The notes: a model not told the origin generated them from the sequence alone. Counted from the stretch's first letter, positions 1 to 9,433 are shown. The stretch: 64,000 bases of DNA from JANWYT01 sp034437555 (GCA_034437555.1 DAOTTQ010000029.1:124001-188000); one strand, 5' to 3'. Numbers and translations: made by a program.

Positions 1-1
1 A

Positions 2-187
2 GAAGTGTCTGAAAACGTGGTGATGGAAGCCGAAGAAGAATTGCCAACCGCAATGGCAATGGCACTTAATCGCGCTCGTAGCCAATCACGCCGTGAAGAT
101 TCTCGCAATAGCGACAGACGCTCACGGGTAAAAGACGACCAAGAAGAAATTTTCAAGCGCACATTGCGCTCGCTAAACAACAAGTAA
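2..187 (+). CDS. C-terminal end of an unidentified protein (partial)
   Basis: An open frame enters from the left edge and stops at a TAA at 185-187. The first in-frame start-like codon is a GTG at position 5, but the frame is open before it, so this is most likely the tail of a longer protein. The visible part is low complexity: an acidic stretch (EAEEELP), then an Arg/Ser/Asp-rich stretch and a short helical end (DQEEIFKRTLR). Such charged tails are common on RNA-binding proteins, but no domain is visible and I do not assign a function. A strong hairpin terminator follows 3 nt after the stop, which supports a real gene end. Confidence 0.6.
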   Translation, partial: EVSENVVMEAEEELPTAMAMALNRARSQSRREDSRNSDRRSRVKDDQEEIFKRTLRSLNNK

Positions 188-190
188 ATT

Positions 191-224
191 AAAAAGGCGA
201 CTTCAGCATGAGGTCGCCTTTTTT
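191..224. terminator. Bidirectional rho-independent terminator
   Basis: A nearly perfect inverted repeat of about 15 bp around a 3-nt loop (AAAAAGGCGAC ... GTCGCCTTTTT) has an A-run on the left and a T-run on the right. It can therefore end transcription from both sides. It lies between the convergent ends of the partial gene (plus) and the VKOR gene (minus). Confidence 0.9.
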
Positions 225-233
225 GATGTGGTT

Positions 234-713
234 TTAGTCTGTTTGTAGGCTTTTATATAGGCGGAAGCACACAATCCCAAACAGAACCGTAAAATTGGCT
301 TCGTGGCTTAAACACCATGGACAAAGCGTTTGTAGTAAGAAGAACTGCACGTAAACGAGCCACATTGAGAACATCCACGCAAAAAGTGCTAGCCCAAACT
401 GTAAGAAGATGCCGTATTCGCGTAAAAATGACACTCGATTTTCAAAGAGTGCCAGCACCCCCAAGATAACGTAAACCGCAAACCCTAAGTACGCGACAGG
501 GACACCGAAGAGCTGTGAGTAAAGGCTGTTAGTGACGTAATCACAGTTAAAGACGCTGTTGGCGGCACAAGCCGTTGCTGTATTGCTAAGGCGTGTATAG
601 GACAGGTAGCCACTAATGAACAAGCCCAAGACGATAGTGACAAGAAAAGCATGCCATAGTGTAAACTTAAAACGGCTTGTTTGTGGAACTATTTCTGGTG
701 TTGTGGTTGTCAT
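234..713 (-). CDS. Vitamin K epoxide reductase (VKOR) family membrane protein
   Basis: A 159-residue protein with four to five hydrophobic segments. It has the VKOR layout: Cys49 and Cys57 in the first loop, Ser66 followed by a GVPVAYLG motif, and a CPWC redox pair at 131-134 at the end of a membrane helix. VKOR proteins pass electrons from a Dsb/thioredoxin-like partner to quinone and drive disulfide formation in exported proteins. No thioredoxin domain is fused here, so a separate partner is expected. Its ATG overlaps the moeA stop by 4 nt (ATGA), so the two are probably translationally coupled, although their functions are unrelated. Confidence 0.9.
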   Translation of the reverse strand: MTTTTPEIVPQTSRFKFTLWHAFLVTIVLGLFISGYLSYTRLSNTATACAANSVFNCDYVTNSLYSQLFGVPVAYLGFAVYVILGVLALFENRVSFLREYGIFLQFGLALFAWMFSMWLVYVQFFLLQTLCPWCLSHEANFTVLFGIVCFRLYKSLQTD

Positions 714-1978
714 GATTTCCTCGTTGTGATGGTTTGAATGTCTCTAAGTAATTTTACTCTCAATCTGTCTCCTGCTTCAACCACTACTACCCCTTCAGGG
801 ACAATCATCAGTCCATCTGCTATGACCATTGACAGGAGCGCGCCAGAGCTTTGCGTGCCACTAAGGGTTGCAAGATAACGCCCATTGTCCTCAATAAGTC
901 TTACACGAAGGTAACTTCTTCTGCCGTCCGACGTGATGCTTTCGGCGAGGGTGGCGGTGATGAATTGGGCGTTATCGGGCTTGGATTGCATGGCAAGAAT
1001 AACGGGGCGCACAAAAATATCAAACGTAATGAGCGCGGAAACAGGATTGCCTGGTAGCCCAAAGAAGGGAATGTTTGCCAGTGTGCCAAATGCAAGCGGT
1101 TTGCCAGGGCGAAAGTTAATCTTCCAGAAGCCCACTTGCCCCAATTCGGCAAGCACTTGGCGCGTATAATCGGCTGTGCCGACAGAAACGCCTGCGGTGC
1201 TGACAATCAGGTCGGGGGATAAGTTAATGGCGTCCTGGAAGGTTTGACGTACATCCTCTGGCGTGTCTTTGGCAATCGGTAGGATGATAGGTTCTCCCAT
1301 CACTTCGCGTACGCTGGCAGCTAGGGCGAAACTGTTGGCATCGTAAATTTTGCCCTCTATCAGTGGGGTGGGTGGGTGTAATAACTCATCGCCACTGGTA
1401 AGGATGACGACTACAGGAGGCGTGAAAACGGGTGCTTCGGCAAAGCCAAGTGATGCCAGAACGCCAATATCGGCGGGGCGAAGTATATGCCCTTTGGATA
1501 AAACCGTTTGCCCTGTGCGGATGTTTTCGCCAATGGGGCGGATATTATCGCCTTCACCTGCTACACCCACAAACGTTACATAAGCGGGCAGTGGGGCATC
1601 GGGCGTGCTTTGCCATGTGCTATCGGTGTCTTCTACGGGTACAACAGCGGTTGCCCCTTTTGGGAGGGGTGCGCCTGTCATAATTCGCGCACAAGTGCCA
1701 CGCTCAAGCGGCTGTTTTGGAAATGAGCCAGCAAAAATATCAGCGGTGACGCGCAATGTAACAGGGTTTTCTGGGGTGGCTTGTGCTAAGTCTTCTGTGA
1801 TGACTGCATAGCCATCCATGCTAGAATTTGCAAAAGGAGGTAAGTTAAAAGGCGCGTTTATATCTTCGGCAAGCGTTAAATGAAGGCAGTTCACTAGGGA
1901 ACGGCGTTTGGTGATGGGCTGTGGTATTTGGGATAAAATGTGCTGGAGTGCATCATCAACATTCATGAGTTCTGCCAT
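710..1978 (-). CDS. moeA: Molybdopterin molybdenumtransferase MoeA
   Basis: A 422-residue protein, the usual MoeA length. It inserts molybdenum into adenylylated molybdopterin, the last step of molybdenum cofactor synthesis, in the cytoplasm. Visible motifs are NSSMDGYAV (51-58) in the N-terminal MoeA domain, TSGDEL (194-199), IYDANS (211-216), the cofactor-binding stretch STAGVSVGTADY (260-271), and GLPGNPVSALITFD (307-320) in the MoCF domain. A C-terminal MoeA domain IV follows. No other molybdenum cofactor genes are in the window. The gene is divergent from rel and heads a two-gene unit with the VKOR gene. Confidence 0.95.
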   Translation of the reverse strand: MAELMNVDDALQHILSQIPQPITKRRSLVNCLHLTLAEDINAPFNLPPFANSSMDGYAVITEDLAQATPENPVTLRVTADIFAGSFPKQPLERGTCARIMTGAPLPKGATAVVPVEDTDSTWQSTPDAPLPAYVTFVGVAGEGDNIRPIGENIRTGQTVLSKGHILRPADIGVLASLGFAEAPVFTPPVVVILTSGDELLHPPTPLIEGKIYDANSFALAASVREVMGEPIILPIAKDTPEDVRQTFQDAINLSPDLIVSTAGVSVGTADYTRQVLAELGQVGFWKINFRPGKPLAFGTLANIPFFGLPGNPVSALITFDIFVRPVILAMQSKPDNAQFITATLAESITSDGRRSYLRVRLIEDNGRYLATLSGTQSSGALLSMVIADGLMIVPEGVVVVEAGDRLRVKLLRDIQTITTRKS

Positions 1979-2016
1979 AATGGAGTGTCCTTTGGCGTGA
2001 GGTTGTTATAGGGTTA

Positions 2017-2022
2017 ATTATA
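2017..2022 (-). promoter_or_regulatory. Possible -10 box for moeA
   Basis: Read on the minus strand this is TATAAT, about 40 nt upstream of the moeA ATG. No good -35 hexamer sits 16-18 nt further upstream, so it is only a candidate. Confidence 0.35.
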
Positions 2023-2115
2023 GGGCAAGATGTTAAATGTTTGTGAAAAACTGCTCCACCGCAAACCTGAATTTGCTGTACAATACGTAGAAATAGCAGA
2101 CACTGGCAGAGACCT

Positions 2116-4323
2116 ATGGTATCTACAACAACATCCTATCCAAGAGACTTAGAAACACTTCTTGCGCCACTGACAGAATTTTCGCCTAATGACAAAGAAC
2201 TGGTGGAGCGTGCCTACTACTATGCAGAGCATGCACACGAGGGGCAGAAACGCAAGTCAGGCGAACCTTACTTTATGCACTGCGTGGCGGTGGCAAGCAT
2301 CCTTGCCGAGATGAAGATGGATGCTGAAACGATCTCCGCAGGCTTGCTTCATGATGTGGTAGAAGATACGCCCACCACTTCAGAGGACTTAGAGCGCGAA
2401 TTTGGCTATAATATCACGCGCCTAGTTAATGGGGTTACCAAGCTGGCAAAGTTGCCTAAACAGGATGGTGACGGCGAAAAGAACGGCGTTTATAAGAAAG
2501 ATACCGAGTTCTTTAGACGCATGATGCTAACTATGGATGCTGATGTGCGTGTGGTAATTGTAAAACTAGCAGACCGCCTTCATAACATGCGGACGCTGGG
2601 TCATATGACCAACGAAAAGCAGCGGCGCATTTCCCAAGAAACAATGGAAATTTACGCTCCTCTAGCGAACCGACTGGGCATTTGGCAAATTAAATGGGAA
2701 CTGGAAGACCTGAGTTTTCGTTATTTAGAGCCAGAAGCCTATAAATCCATTGCGGGCGCATTACAAGAACGACGCGCAGACCGCGAAGCCTATGTTGCCC
2801 AGATTGTAGAGACGCTAAAAAAAGAAGTGGAAGCACACGGCATTATGAATGCTCACATCTCAGCGCGCCCCAAACACATTACCAGCATTTATAAAAAGAT
2901 GAGCCGAAAAGGTGTGCCATTGGATGAAATTTATGACATCAGAGCGGTGCGTGTGATTGTGCCAGAACATAGCCAATGCTATATCGTGTTAGGGATTGTG
3001 CATCAGTTGTGGCGACCCATTCCTGGTGAATTTGATGACTATATTGCCTCACCTAAAGATAACTTCTATCGTAGCCTACATACGGCTGTGGTGGACGATA
3101 AAGGGCGCACGCTAGAAGTGCAAATTCGTACATGGAAGATGCACGAAGACGCTGAATATGGGATTGCGGCGCATTGGCGTTATAAAGAGGGGCGACAGGC
3201 GAAAGATGATGTGTTTGAGAAGCGCATCGCGTTCTTACGCCGTTTGATGGAATTTGGGGCAACAGAGGACGAAGACCCCAGCCAATTTTTAAGCCGAATG
3301 CAAAGCGAGTTTTTTGAGGGACGCATTTATGCATTTACGCCTAAGGGTGATATTGTAGACTTGCCACAAGGTGCCACCCCAATCGACTTTGCCTATGCGA
3401 TTCATACCGAAATTGGGCATCGCTGCCGTGGCGCAAAAGTGCGCGGTAAGCTAGTGTCATTGGGGCATCAGCTTCAAACAGGTGACCAAGTAGAGATTTT
3501 AACCGCAAAACGAGGGGGACCCAGCCTTGATTGGCTGAATGGTGACCTAGGATATGCGAAAACATCGCGTGCAAAAGAAAAAATTCGGCATTATTTTCGC
3601 AAGCAACACCGCGAAAACAATATTGCCAGTGGGCGTAGTGTGCTAGAACGCGAGTTAAAGCGTTTGGGCTTACTGGATAAAGTGTCTTTGGATACCGTGA
3701 GTACACTTTTTGACTATGGCAAGCTGGATGATTTCTTGGTTGCCATTGGCACGGGTGAAACAACGGGGGCGCAGATAGCCCACGAAGTGCTAGAGGATGA
3801 ACGCCGTAAACGTGACCAAGTTGACATTGACGATGCCGAAAAACCCCGCCTGCACGAACCCGCCTCTTTGGACGTATCTAATGGTGTAAGCATTATGGGA
3901 ACGGCGGGGATGCTGGTTAATTTGGCGCGGTGTTGTAACCCCTTGCCGAGTGATGAAATTGTGGGCTATGTGACACGCGGACGGGGTGTAACGGTTCATA
4001 GTTCTACTTGCTCTAATATTTTGGCAATGACAGAACCAGAGCGCCTGATTGATGTAACATGGGGCAAAAAGCAAAATGAACAGCGTTATAACGTGCCTGT
4101 GGAAATTGTGGCGCATGACCGTCCGGGCTTACTACGCGACGTAAGTACCGTTGTTTCGGATGCGGGCATCAACATTTCGTCGGTTTCGGTGGTAACGAAG
4201 CAACATATTGCCACACTATACCTTAATTTGCAGGTGATCAGCCCATCCCAATTGGCGAAGGTGCTTTTGAAAGTGGAAACCATTCCGAATGTGGTAGAAA
4301 CGCGGCGACGCTTACATTCTTAA
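2116..4323 (+). CDS. rel: (p)ppGpp synthetase/hydrolase, RelA/SpoT family
   Basis: A 735-residue protein with the full long-Rel layout: HD hydrolase (about 30-185), synthetase (about 235-350), TGS (about 395-455), a helical and Cys-containing middle region, and a C-terminal ACT domain (about 660-735). The hydrolase keeps its key residues (RKSGEPY, His79-Asp80 in LLHDVVED, LADRLHNMRT), so it should degrade (p)ppGpp. The synthetase core carries EFDD at 305-308, the ExDD form known from synthetase-only RelA. Long bifunctional Rel proteins usually have RxKD at this place. The start ATG was taken for reading length; no strong Shine-Dalgarno sequence is seen. Divergent from moeA. Confidence 0.95.
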   Translation: MVSTTTSYPRDLETLLAPLTEFSPNDKELVERAYYYAEHAHEGQKRKSGEPYFMHCVAVASILAEMKMDAETISAGLLHDVVEDTPTTSEDLEREFGYNITRLVNGVTKLAKLPKQDGDGEKNGVYKKDTEFFRRMMLTMDADVRVVIVKLADRLHNMRTLGHMTNEKQRRISQETMEIYAPLANRLGIWQIKWELEDLSFRYLEPEAYKSIAGALQERRADREAYVAQIVETLKKEVEAHGIMNAHISARPKHITSIYKKMSRKGVPLDEIYDIRAVRVIVPEHSQCYIVLGIVHQLWRPIPGEFDDYIASPKDNFYRSLHTAVVDDKGRTLEVQIRTWKMHEDAEYGIAAHWRYKEGRQAKDDVFEKRIAFLRRLMEFGATEDEDPSQFLSRMQSEFFEGRIYAFTPKGDIVDLPQGATPIDFAYAIHTEIGHRCRGAKVRGKLVSLGHQLQTGDQVEILTAKRGGPSLDWLNGDLGYAKTSRAKEKIRHYFRKQHRENNIASGRSVLERELKRLGLLDKVSLDTVSTLFDYGKLDDFLVAIGTGETTGAQIAHEVLEDERRKRDQVDIDDAEKPRLHEPASLDVSNGVSIMGTAGMLVNLARCCNPLPSDEIVGYVTRGRGVTVHSSTCSNILAMTEPERLIDVTWGKKQNEQRYNVPVEIVAHDRPGLLRDVSTVVSDAGINISSVSVVTKQHIATLYLNLQVISPSQLAKVLLKVETIPNVVETRRRLHS

Positions 4324-4400
4324 TTCTTCCTCTAATGAATCTTTGTGATACAATATTTTACGGTCTAGTTGTAAACACAGAGGTTCTAGGAGCATGCAGG

Positions 4401-5363
4401 ATGTTGTTTTGGATAGATGCAGCTGAACAAAGCAGCCGCATCGTTTTGATTCACCCCGACACGAAAAACTTTTATAGTTATTTGTCGCAAATTGTTCAAC
4501 ACGATGGAACGCTTTATCTTCGTTTGTCGGCACATATCACCACATCAGAACACCTAGAAGTCGCTTACCAACAAGCAATGACAGCACAAGAACTTAGCTC
4601 TTTTAATACGGTGGTATTAGATGAGGTTGACAGTATTCATTGTGGTTTGTTGCTTGATTTTTTACACTACAAAATCGCTGAAAATACGCAGATACGATTC
4701 GTTTTATTTGGTCGTGAGCTACTGTACGGGATGTTGGAAGACGTTGAATTAAGCCCATTAATTAAAGTGATGCCTGCGGATTTATTACAGCAACACGAGG
4801 CAGTTTCTTCTGTAAGGTATCGTGTAAGGGTGAATGCTTTGGGGCAAGGACAAGCTATCCTTAACCAAATACCCATTATGTGGGATGGTTCAATTCCACG
4901 TTTACTCTTTTTCTTTATGATAGATAAAGGAATGACAACCCGTGACGCGCTCTTTGAGGTGTTTTGGCCCCAGCTTTCTATAAAAGACGCGACAAATGTT
5001 TTCCACGTGACCAAACGCAAATTAAGCGAGTTACTTGGGTTTAGCCCTCTGACTTATCAAAGCGGATTTTATCGACTTTCTGACGAGATAGAAGTGGCAT
5101 ATGATGTGCATGAATTTAAGGGCTTACTGCAAACTATAGAGATGTTTCCCATAGGGACACGAGAACCCCGTATCCAAAGGCTGATTGCATTGTATGAGGG
5201 CGATTTTTTGCAGTCGGATACTGCGCCATGGATCGTTGCTCGGCGACAAGAGATGCGACAATTGTATGCTGAATCGCTTTTACATCTTGCGCTATTGCGT
5301 GAGCATGAGGGACGAAATCAAGAAGCAGATACTTTGAGGCTACGGGCGCATTTTGCAGAATAA
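4401..5363 (+). CDS. Transcriptional regulator with winged-helix and BTAD domains
   Basis: A 320-residue protein if it starts at the ATG at 4401, which has TAGGAG about 8 nt upstream; the frame is open back to 4335. Residues about 141-226 look like an OmpR-type winged helix (FWPQLSIKDATNVFHVTKRKL is the recognition region) and about 230-320 like a bacterial transcriptional activator domain (BTAD). Both are typical of SARP-type activators. Residues 1-130 lack a Walker A motif, but a stretch with LDEVDSIH and IRFVLFGRE resembles the Walker B and sensor region of MalT-like STAND ATPases. It could be a remnant of that module. Target genes are unknown. Confidence 0.8.
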   Translation: MLFWIDAAEQSSRIVLIHPDTKNFYSYLSQIVQHDGTLYLRLSAHITTSEHLEVAYQQAMTAQELSSFNTVVLDEVDSIHCGLLLDFLHYKIAENTQIRFVLFGRELLYGMLEDVELSPLIKVMPADLLQQHEAVSSVRYRVRVNALGQGQAILNQIPIMWDGSIPRLLFFFMIDKGMTTRDALFEVFWPQLSIKDATNVFHVTKRKLSELLGFSPLTYQSGFYRLSDEIEVAYDVHEFKGLLQTIEMFPIGTREPRIQRLIALYEGDFLQSDTAPWIVARRQEMRQLYAESLLHLALLREHEGRNQEADTLRLRAHFAE

Positions 5364-5370
5364 GTGCAAA

Positions 5371-5395
5371 GGGGCAAGGATGTTTTCTTTGCCCC
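5371..5395. terminator. Hairpin between convergent regulator and gyrA ends
   Basis: GGGGCAAGGA and TCTTTGCCCC form a 10-bp stem with one G-T pair around a 5-nt loop. It lies exactly between two convergent stops. There is no long T-run on either side, so it is a weaker terminator candidate. Confidence 0.5.
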
Positions 5396-5403
5396 CCGTA
5401 TGT

Positions 5404-7857
5404 TTATTGCTTGGTGGGTGGTACGGCTTTGGGCTGATAAATAACGACACCGGCAACTGCTTCGTTATCTTTCATGGATAAGATGCTCTCACCACCGACT
5501 TTGCCACGTTTAAGCGTGGGGGCGCGACCAATACGCATGTAGATGGGCTTGTTCTTGTTTGTAAGAACAACGACGTTATCATCTAAACGCCCAATGGTGG
5601 CGACGGTTACTTCTTTACTGCTATCGGGCAACCGCATCGAGATAACGCCACCGCCAGCACGTCCTTGTAATGGGTATTCGTCTATAGGTGACACTTTGGC
5701 GATGCCATCATTGGTGAGATTCCAGACATATTGCCCACTGATGGCTGTAAATGCCCCTACAATGCGGTCTCCTAAGCCGATGAGCTTAATACCGCGCATT
5801 CCCCCCGAAGGTAGACCTGTGGGGCGTACATCCTCTTCTGGGAAGCGTATGGATTGACCCTGTGCTGTAATGAGAATAATTTCTGTGTTGCCGTTGCTTA
5901 AAAACAGGTTCACTAGGCGATCATCATCACCCACATTAAACACCGTAAACGATTTCATACTTACGCCGGGTAAATCTTCTAAGCGAACACGCTTAACATC
6001 TGCATTTTGGCTTGCCATGAATAGATAACCGGCTTCAAGTGCCATAGGCAAGCCGATGGCAGCCACGACTTCATCACTCGCCGTCAGGGAACACAAGTCA
6101 TAGAAGGGTGTGCCATCTGAAGGGTCATTGGTTTGTGGCACTTGCTGAACAGGAATACAAGCGCACAAGCCCTTTGCTGTAAACAGATACAAGTTTTGGG
6201 CGGTGCTACTTTGTAAGATGATTTTGGGCGGATTTTTAAGTGTTGCCGTAATTTTTGGTGGCGTGTTATCGTAGCTCCGCGCAAGCCGATTATCGGTGGT
6301 GAGGGTAATCCACGCTTCTTCTTCGGGTACTAAGAAATCGCTGGCATTGGTGCTGGCAAGACCATCTGCAATAATGGTTCTGCGCTTGTCGTTGTATTGT
6401 AGCTTAATGTTAACTAGCTCTTCGGCAATGACAAGACGCATCTTTTTGGGGTCTTTAAGCAAGGCTTCAAGCTCTGTGATGAGCTTCATTTTTTCATTGA
6501 ACTCGTCTTGAATTTTCTTAGCTTCAAGGGCGGCAAGACGGCGCAACGGCATTTCTAGGATGGCGTTGGCTTGTAATTCTGAGATGCTTAGTAATACGAT
6601 TAAGTTAGTACGGGCGGTATCTACATCTTTTGATTTGCGGATGAGCGCGACGACTTCGTCTAAGCGGTCTAGTGCTTTTAGCAAGCCTTCTAGGATGTGA
6701 GCGCGTTCTTGGGCGCGGTTAAGGTCAAATTCGCTACGACGGCGAATAATTTCTAGGCGATGCTCTAGGTAAACGCGCAACGCTTGTTTCAGCGTTAAGA
6801 GGCGCGGTTGATTATCGACAAGAGCCAGCATAATGATGCTAAACGTTTCTTGTAGGGGCGTGTACTTAAAGAGTTGTACCAACACATCCGCAGGTTCTAC
6901 GCCACGCTGTAGCTCTATGACCAGCCGTACCGAGTTTTGTCTGTCGCTTTCATCACGTAAATCAGATAAGCCTTCTAGCTTGCCACTATGCACTAAAGAA
7001 GCAATACGCTCAATAAGGGTTGTTTTGTTTACTTGGTAGGGAAGCTCACTAACGATAATGCGTGATTTGCCTCGTCCCATGTCCTCGATGTGAACTTTTG
7101 CACGGACAGTGACTTTACCGCGCCCTGTGGCATAGGCTTGAAGTACCGGGTTTTCGGCATCTTCGGTTTCGTGGTGGCTATAAATTACACCGCCTGTCGG
7201 AAAGTCGGGTCCTTTGACGAACTGCGTGAGTTCTTCGATGGTCATATCTTCGACTCTGTTCCAATGGCTGAGCATGTAAACAAGCGCATCCACGACTTCG
7301 CCAATGTTATGTGGGGGAACATTGGTAGACATGCCTACGGCAATGCCTGATGAACCGTTAACGAGCAAATTAGGCAAGCTGGCGGGCAACACGGAGGGTT
7401 CTCTTAGGCTACCGTCAAAGTTTTCTTTGAACTCTACGGTGTCTTTGTCGATGTCCGTGAGCAAATCCTCGCCAATGCGTGCCATCCGTGCTTCGGTATA
7501 ACGCATAGCCGCCGCCCCGTCACCGTCAATGCTACCAAAGTTGCCTTGACCGTCAACTAGCATATACCGCATAGAGAAATCTTGGGCAAGACGTACCATG
7601 GCATCGTATACGGCACTATCGCCATGGGGGTGATACTTTCCCAGTACCTCACCGACAATACGCGCACTCTTTTTATAGGTGGAATCGCCGCGTAAACCCA
7701 TATCGTACATGGCGTACAAGATGCGCCGATGAACAGGTTTTAGCCCGTCACGGGCATCAGGTAAGGCGCGCGAGATAATTACGCTCATGGCGTAATCTAG
7801 GTATGCTTCGCGCATTTGTTGTTCTATATTGATGGGTAGTATTTCGCCAATACTCAT
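5404..7857 (-). CDS. gyrA: DNA gyrase subunit A
   Basis: An 817-residue type IIA topoisomerase A subunit. With GyrB it introduces negative supercoils. The N-terminal breakage-reunion domain holds the catalytic Tyr120 in AAAMRYTEARM, and the quinolone-determining region (HGDSAVYDAM) has Ser81. The C-terminal beta-pinwheel occupies about 510-800. The GyrA box, which separates gyrase from topoisomerase IV, appears at 731-737 as QGRAGGG, a degenerate form of the QRRGGKG consensus. Calling this GyrA rather than ParC is therefore likely but not certain. A well-formed promoter lies upstream. gyrB is not in the window. Confidence 0.92.
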   Translation of the reverse strand: MSIGEILPINIEQQMREAYLDYAMSVIISRALPDARDGLKPVHRRILYAMYDMGLRGDSTYKKSARIVGEVLGKYHPHGDSAVYDAMVRLAQDFSMRYMLVDGQGNFGSIDGDGAAAMRYTEARMARIGEDLLTDIDKDTVEFKENFDGSLREPSVLPASLPNLLVNGSSGIAVGMSTNVPPHNIGEVVDALVYMLSHWNRVEDMTIEELTQFVKGPDFPTGGVIYSHHETEDAENPVLQAYATGRGKVTVRAKVHIEDMGRGKSRIIVSELPYQVNKTTLIERIASLVHSGKLEGLSDLRDESDRQNSVRLVIELQRGVEPADVLVQLFKYTPLQETFSIIMLALVDNQPRLLTLKQALRVYLEHRLEIIRRRSEFDLNRAQERAHILEGLLKALDRLDEVVALIRKSKDVDTARTNLIVLLSISELQANAILEMPLRRLAALEAKKIQDEFNEKMKLITELEALLKDPKKMRLVIAEELVNIKLQYNDKRRTIIADGLASTNASDFLVPEEEAWITLTTDNRLARSYDNTPPKITATLKNPPKIILQSSTAQNLYLFTAKGLCACIPVQQVPQTNDPSDGTPFYDLCSLTASDEVVAAIGLPMALEAGYLFMASQNADVKRVRLEDLPGVSMKSFTVFNVGDDDRLVNLFLSNGNTEIILITAQGQSIRFPEEDVRPTGLPSGGMRGIKLIGLGDRIVGAFTAISGQYVWNLTNDGIAKVSPIDEYPLQGRAGGGVISMRLPDSSKEVTVATIGRLDDNVVVLTNKNKPIYMRIGRAPTLKRGKVGGESILSMKDNEAVAGVVIYQPKAVPPTKQ

Positions 7858-7890
7858 TCAGCGTCCTTCTTGGTGTGTAGTCTTGTTTAG

Positions 7891-7919
7891 ATTGTAGGAA
7901 TGAGAACGTATCCTGTCAA
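7891..7919 (-). promoter_or_regulatory. Sigma-70-type promoter of gyrA
   Basis: On the minus strand, TTGACA (7914-7919) and TACAAT (7891-7896) are separated by 17 nt, close to the vegetative consensus. The -10 box is about 34 nt from the gyrA ATG. Confidence 0.75.
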
Positions 7920-8013
7920 ATGATAAGACATTTGTTCTGATTATAACATAGAAGTTGTGAATAGCGTAGAGTGTAGGGTTGTGCTACTATGATTTTGAGT
8001 GACGAGGAGAACT

Positions 8014-9417
8014 ATGAACAAACTAAATACGCTTTGCCTTTTAATTGTGGTGTTTTTGATGTGGGCATGTAGCCCATCAGAACAACTTCGTGTAGTAGTT
8101 ACCCCTACCCCCAATGTACCAATAAGCACGGTAGACGTTCAAGAAACACCCGCTAGTACACCTACAGTTGAGCCTATAGTGGTGACATCCACTGTACTTC
8201 CCACGCGTACACCAATACAAGGTGATGGGGCGTTTATTGGTAGTGTTCTTGATTCTAATCGTCCTATCCCTACTAGCATCCCCTCACTGCCGACACTGAC
8301 AGCAACGCCACTTGGTAGTGCAAGTTCTACACCTGCGCCTACAAATACACCTGCTATTGCTGTACCGTCCCTGGATAACAATCAAGTGGGGCTACAAGTA
8401 TATTACAATATGGGTGTAAATGAATTTGGGCAAGTGCTTGACCTAGCACGCCGAACGAAGGTGGGTTGGATTAAGTTTCAGGCAGACTGGAGTTTCTTTC
8501 AGCCTAATGGTCCCGAGGATGATTCAGAAATTATGAAGGCGTTTGTTCTATACGTGCAGGGCGCAAAAAATGGTGGCTTTAAGACACTGCTTAGCGTTGC
8601 AAAAGCCCCCCAATGGGCGCGTAATGTCGATAAAACAGATGCAGGAACACCCGATGACCCCGCGCTTTTAGGTCGGTTTTTGCAACGTCTCATAGAGCAA
8701 ATAAAAGCCGAGAATATTGACGCGATAGAAATTTGGAATGAGCCTAATCTCATCCGTGAGTGGCATGGCGCGTTGCCATTTAGTGGCGCGGGCTATATGC
8801 AGTTGTTCCGCCCCACTTATGATGCCATCAAGAGCGTTGCGCCTAACATTATTGTGATTACTGCGGGGCTTGCACCCACAGGAAACAGTGCGTTTAGCGT
8901 AGATGACCGTGTGTTTTTACAACAAATGTATGACAACGGTTTAGCCAATTACACGGACGTGCCTTTGGGTGTTCATCCGTACGGGTGGGGCAATGCGCCC
9001 GATGCTACGTGCTGCAATGCGATAGAAGGCAGAGGGTGGGATGATAATCCGAGCTTCTTTTTCATTGAAACCCTAAATGGGTATCGCAACATTATGGTGC
9101 AAAATAACCATGCTGGGGCGCAAATGTGGGTTACAGAATTTGGATGGGCAACGTGGGAAGGCTTCCCTAACGATCCACCCGAAGAATGGATGCGCTATAA
9201 CACAGCACTAAATCAAGCTGAGTATACATTACGGGCGTTAGAAATTGGCGCAAATCGCGAGGACGTGGGCTTAATGGTGCTTTGGAACTTGAACTTTGCT
9301 AACTCAATTTTGATTGAACAACGCTCGGAACTGGCGGCATATAGCCTGATTGCCCCTAATCTTGATGGGGACGATTTGATTGTTCGCCCGTTGTTTAGGG
9401 CGTTAGAAGCGCGCTAG
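8014..9417 (+). CDS. Secreted glycoside hydrolase lipoprotein (clan GH-A-like)
   Basis: Starts at ATG 8014, preceded by GAGGAGA; an upstream in-frame GTG at 7999 lies before the Shine-Dalgarno and is rejected. The 467-residue protein opens with a lipoprotein signal ending in a lipobox with Cys19 (LMWACS). A Pro/Thr/Ser-rich linker follows to about residue 125, then a TIM-barrel glycosidase domain. IEIWNEPN carries the probable acid/base Glu243 and WVTEFGW the probable nucleophile Glu375, as in GH5/GH39-like enzymes. It is expected to act on an extracellular polysaccharide while anchored to the cell surface. The substrate cannot be read from sequence. It ends at a shared terminator with rpoC. 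Confidence 0.85.
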   Translation: MNKLNTLCLLIVVFLMWACSPSEQLRVVVTPTPNVPISTVDVQETPASTPTVEPIVVTSTVLPTRTPIQGDGAFIGSVLDSNRPIPTSIPSLPTLTATPLGSASSTPAPTNTPAIAVPSLDNNQVGLQVYYNMGVNEFGQVLDLARRTKVGWIKFQADWSFFQPNGPEDDSEIMKAFVLYVQGAKNGGFKTLLSVAKAPQWARNVDKTDAGTPDDPALLGRFLQRLIEQIKAENIDAIEIWNEPNLIREWHGALPFSGAGYMQLFRPTYDAIKSVAPNIIVITAGLAPTGNSAFSVDDRVFLQQMYDNGLANYTDVPLGVHPYGWGNAPDATCCNAIEGRGWDDNPSFFFIETLNGYRNIMVQNNHAGAQMWVTEFGWATWEGFPNDPPEEWMRYNTALNQAEYTLRALEIGANREDVGLMVLWNLNFANSILIEQRSELAAYSLIAPNLDGDDLIVRPLFRALEAR

Positions 9418-9433
9418 GGATTTATAAAGTGGT

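Noticed and set aside
901..1811. Several plus- and minus-strand frames inside moeA
   Set aside because: All are shadows of moeA; none has a ribosome-binding site or recognisable domain.
3341..4116. Minus-strand frames inside rel
   Set aside because: Antisense shadows with His/Arg-rich sequence typical of reverse reading; no domain.
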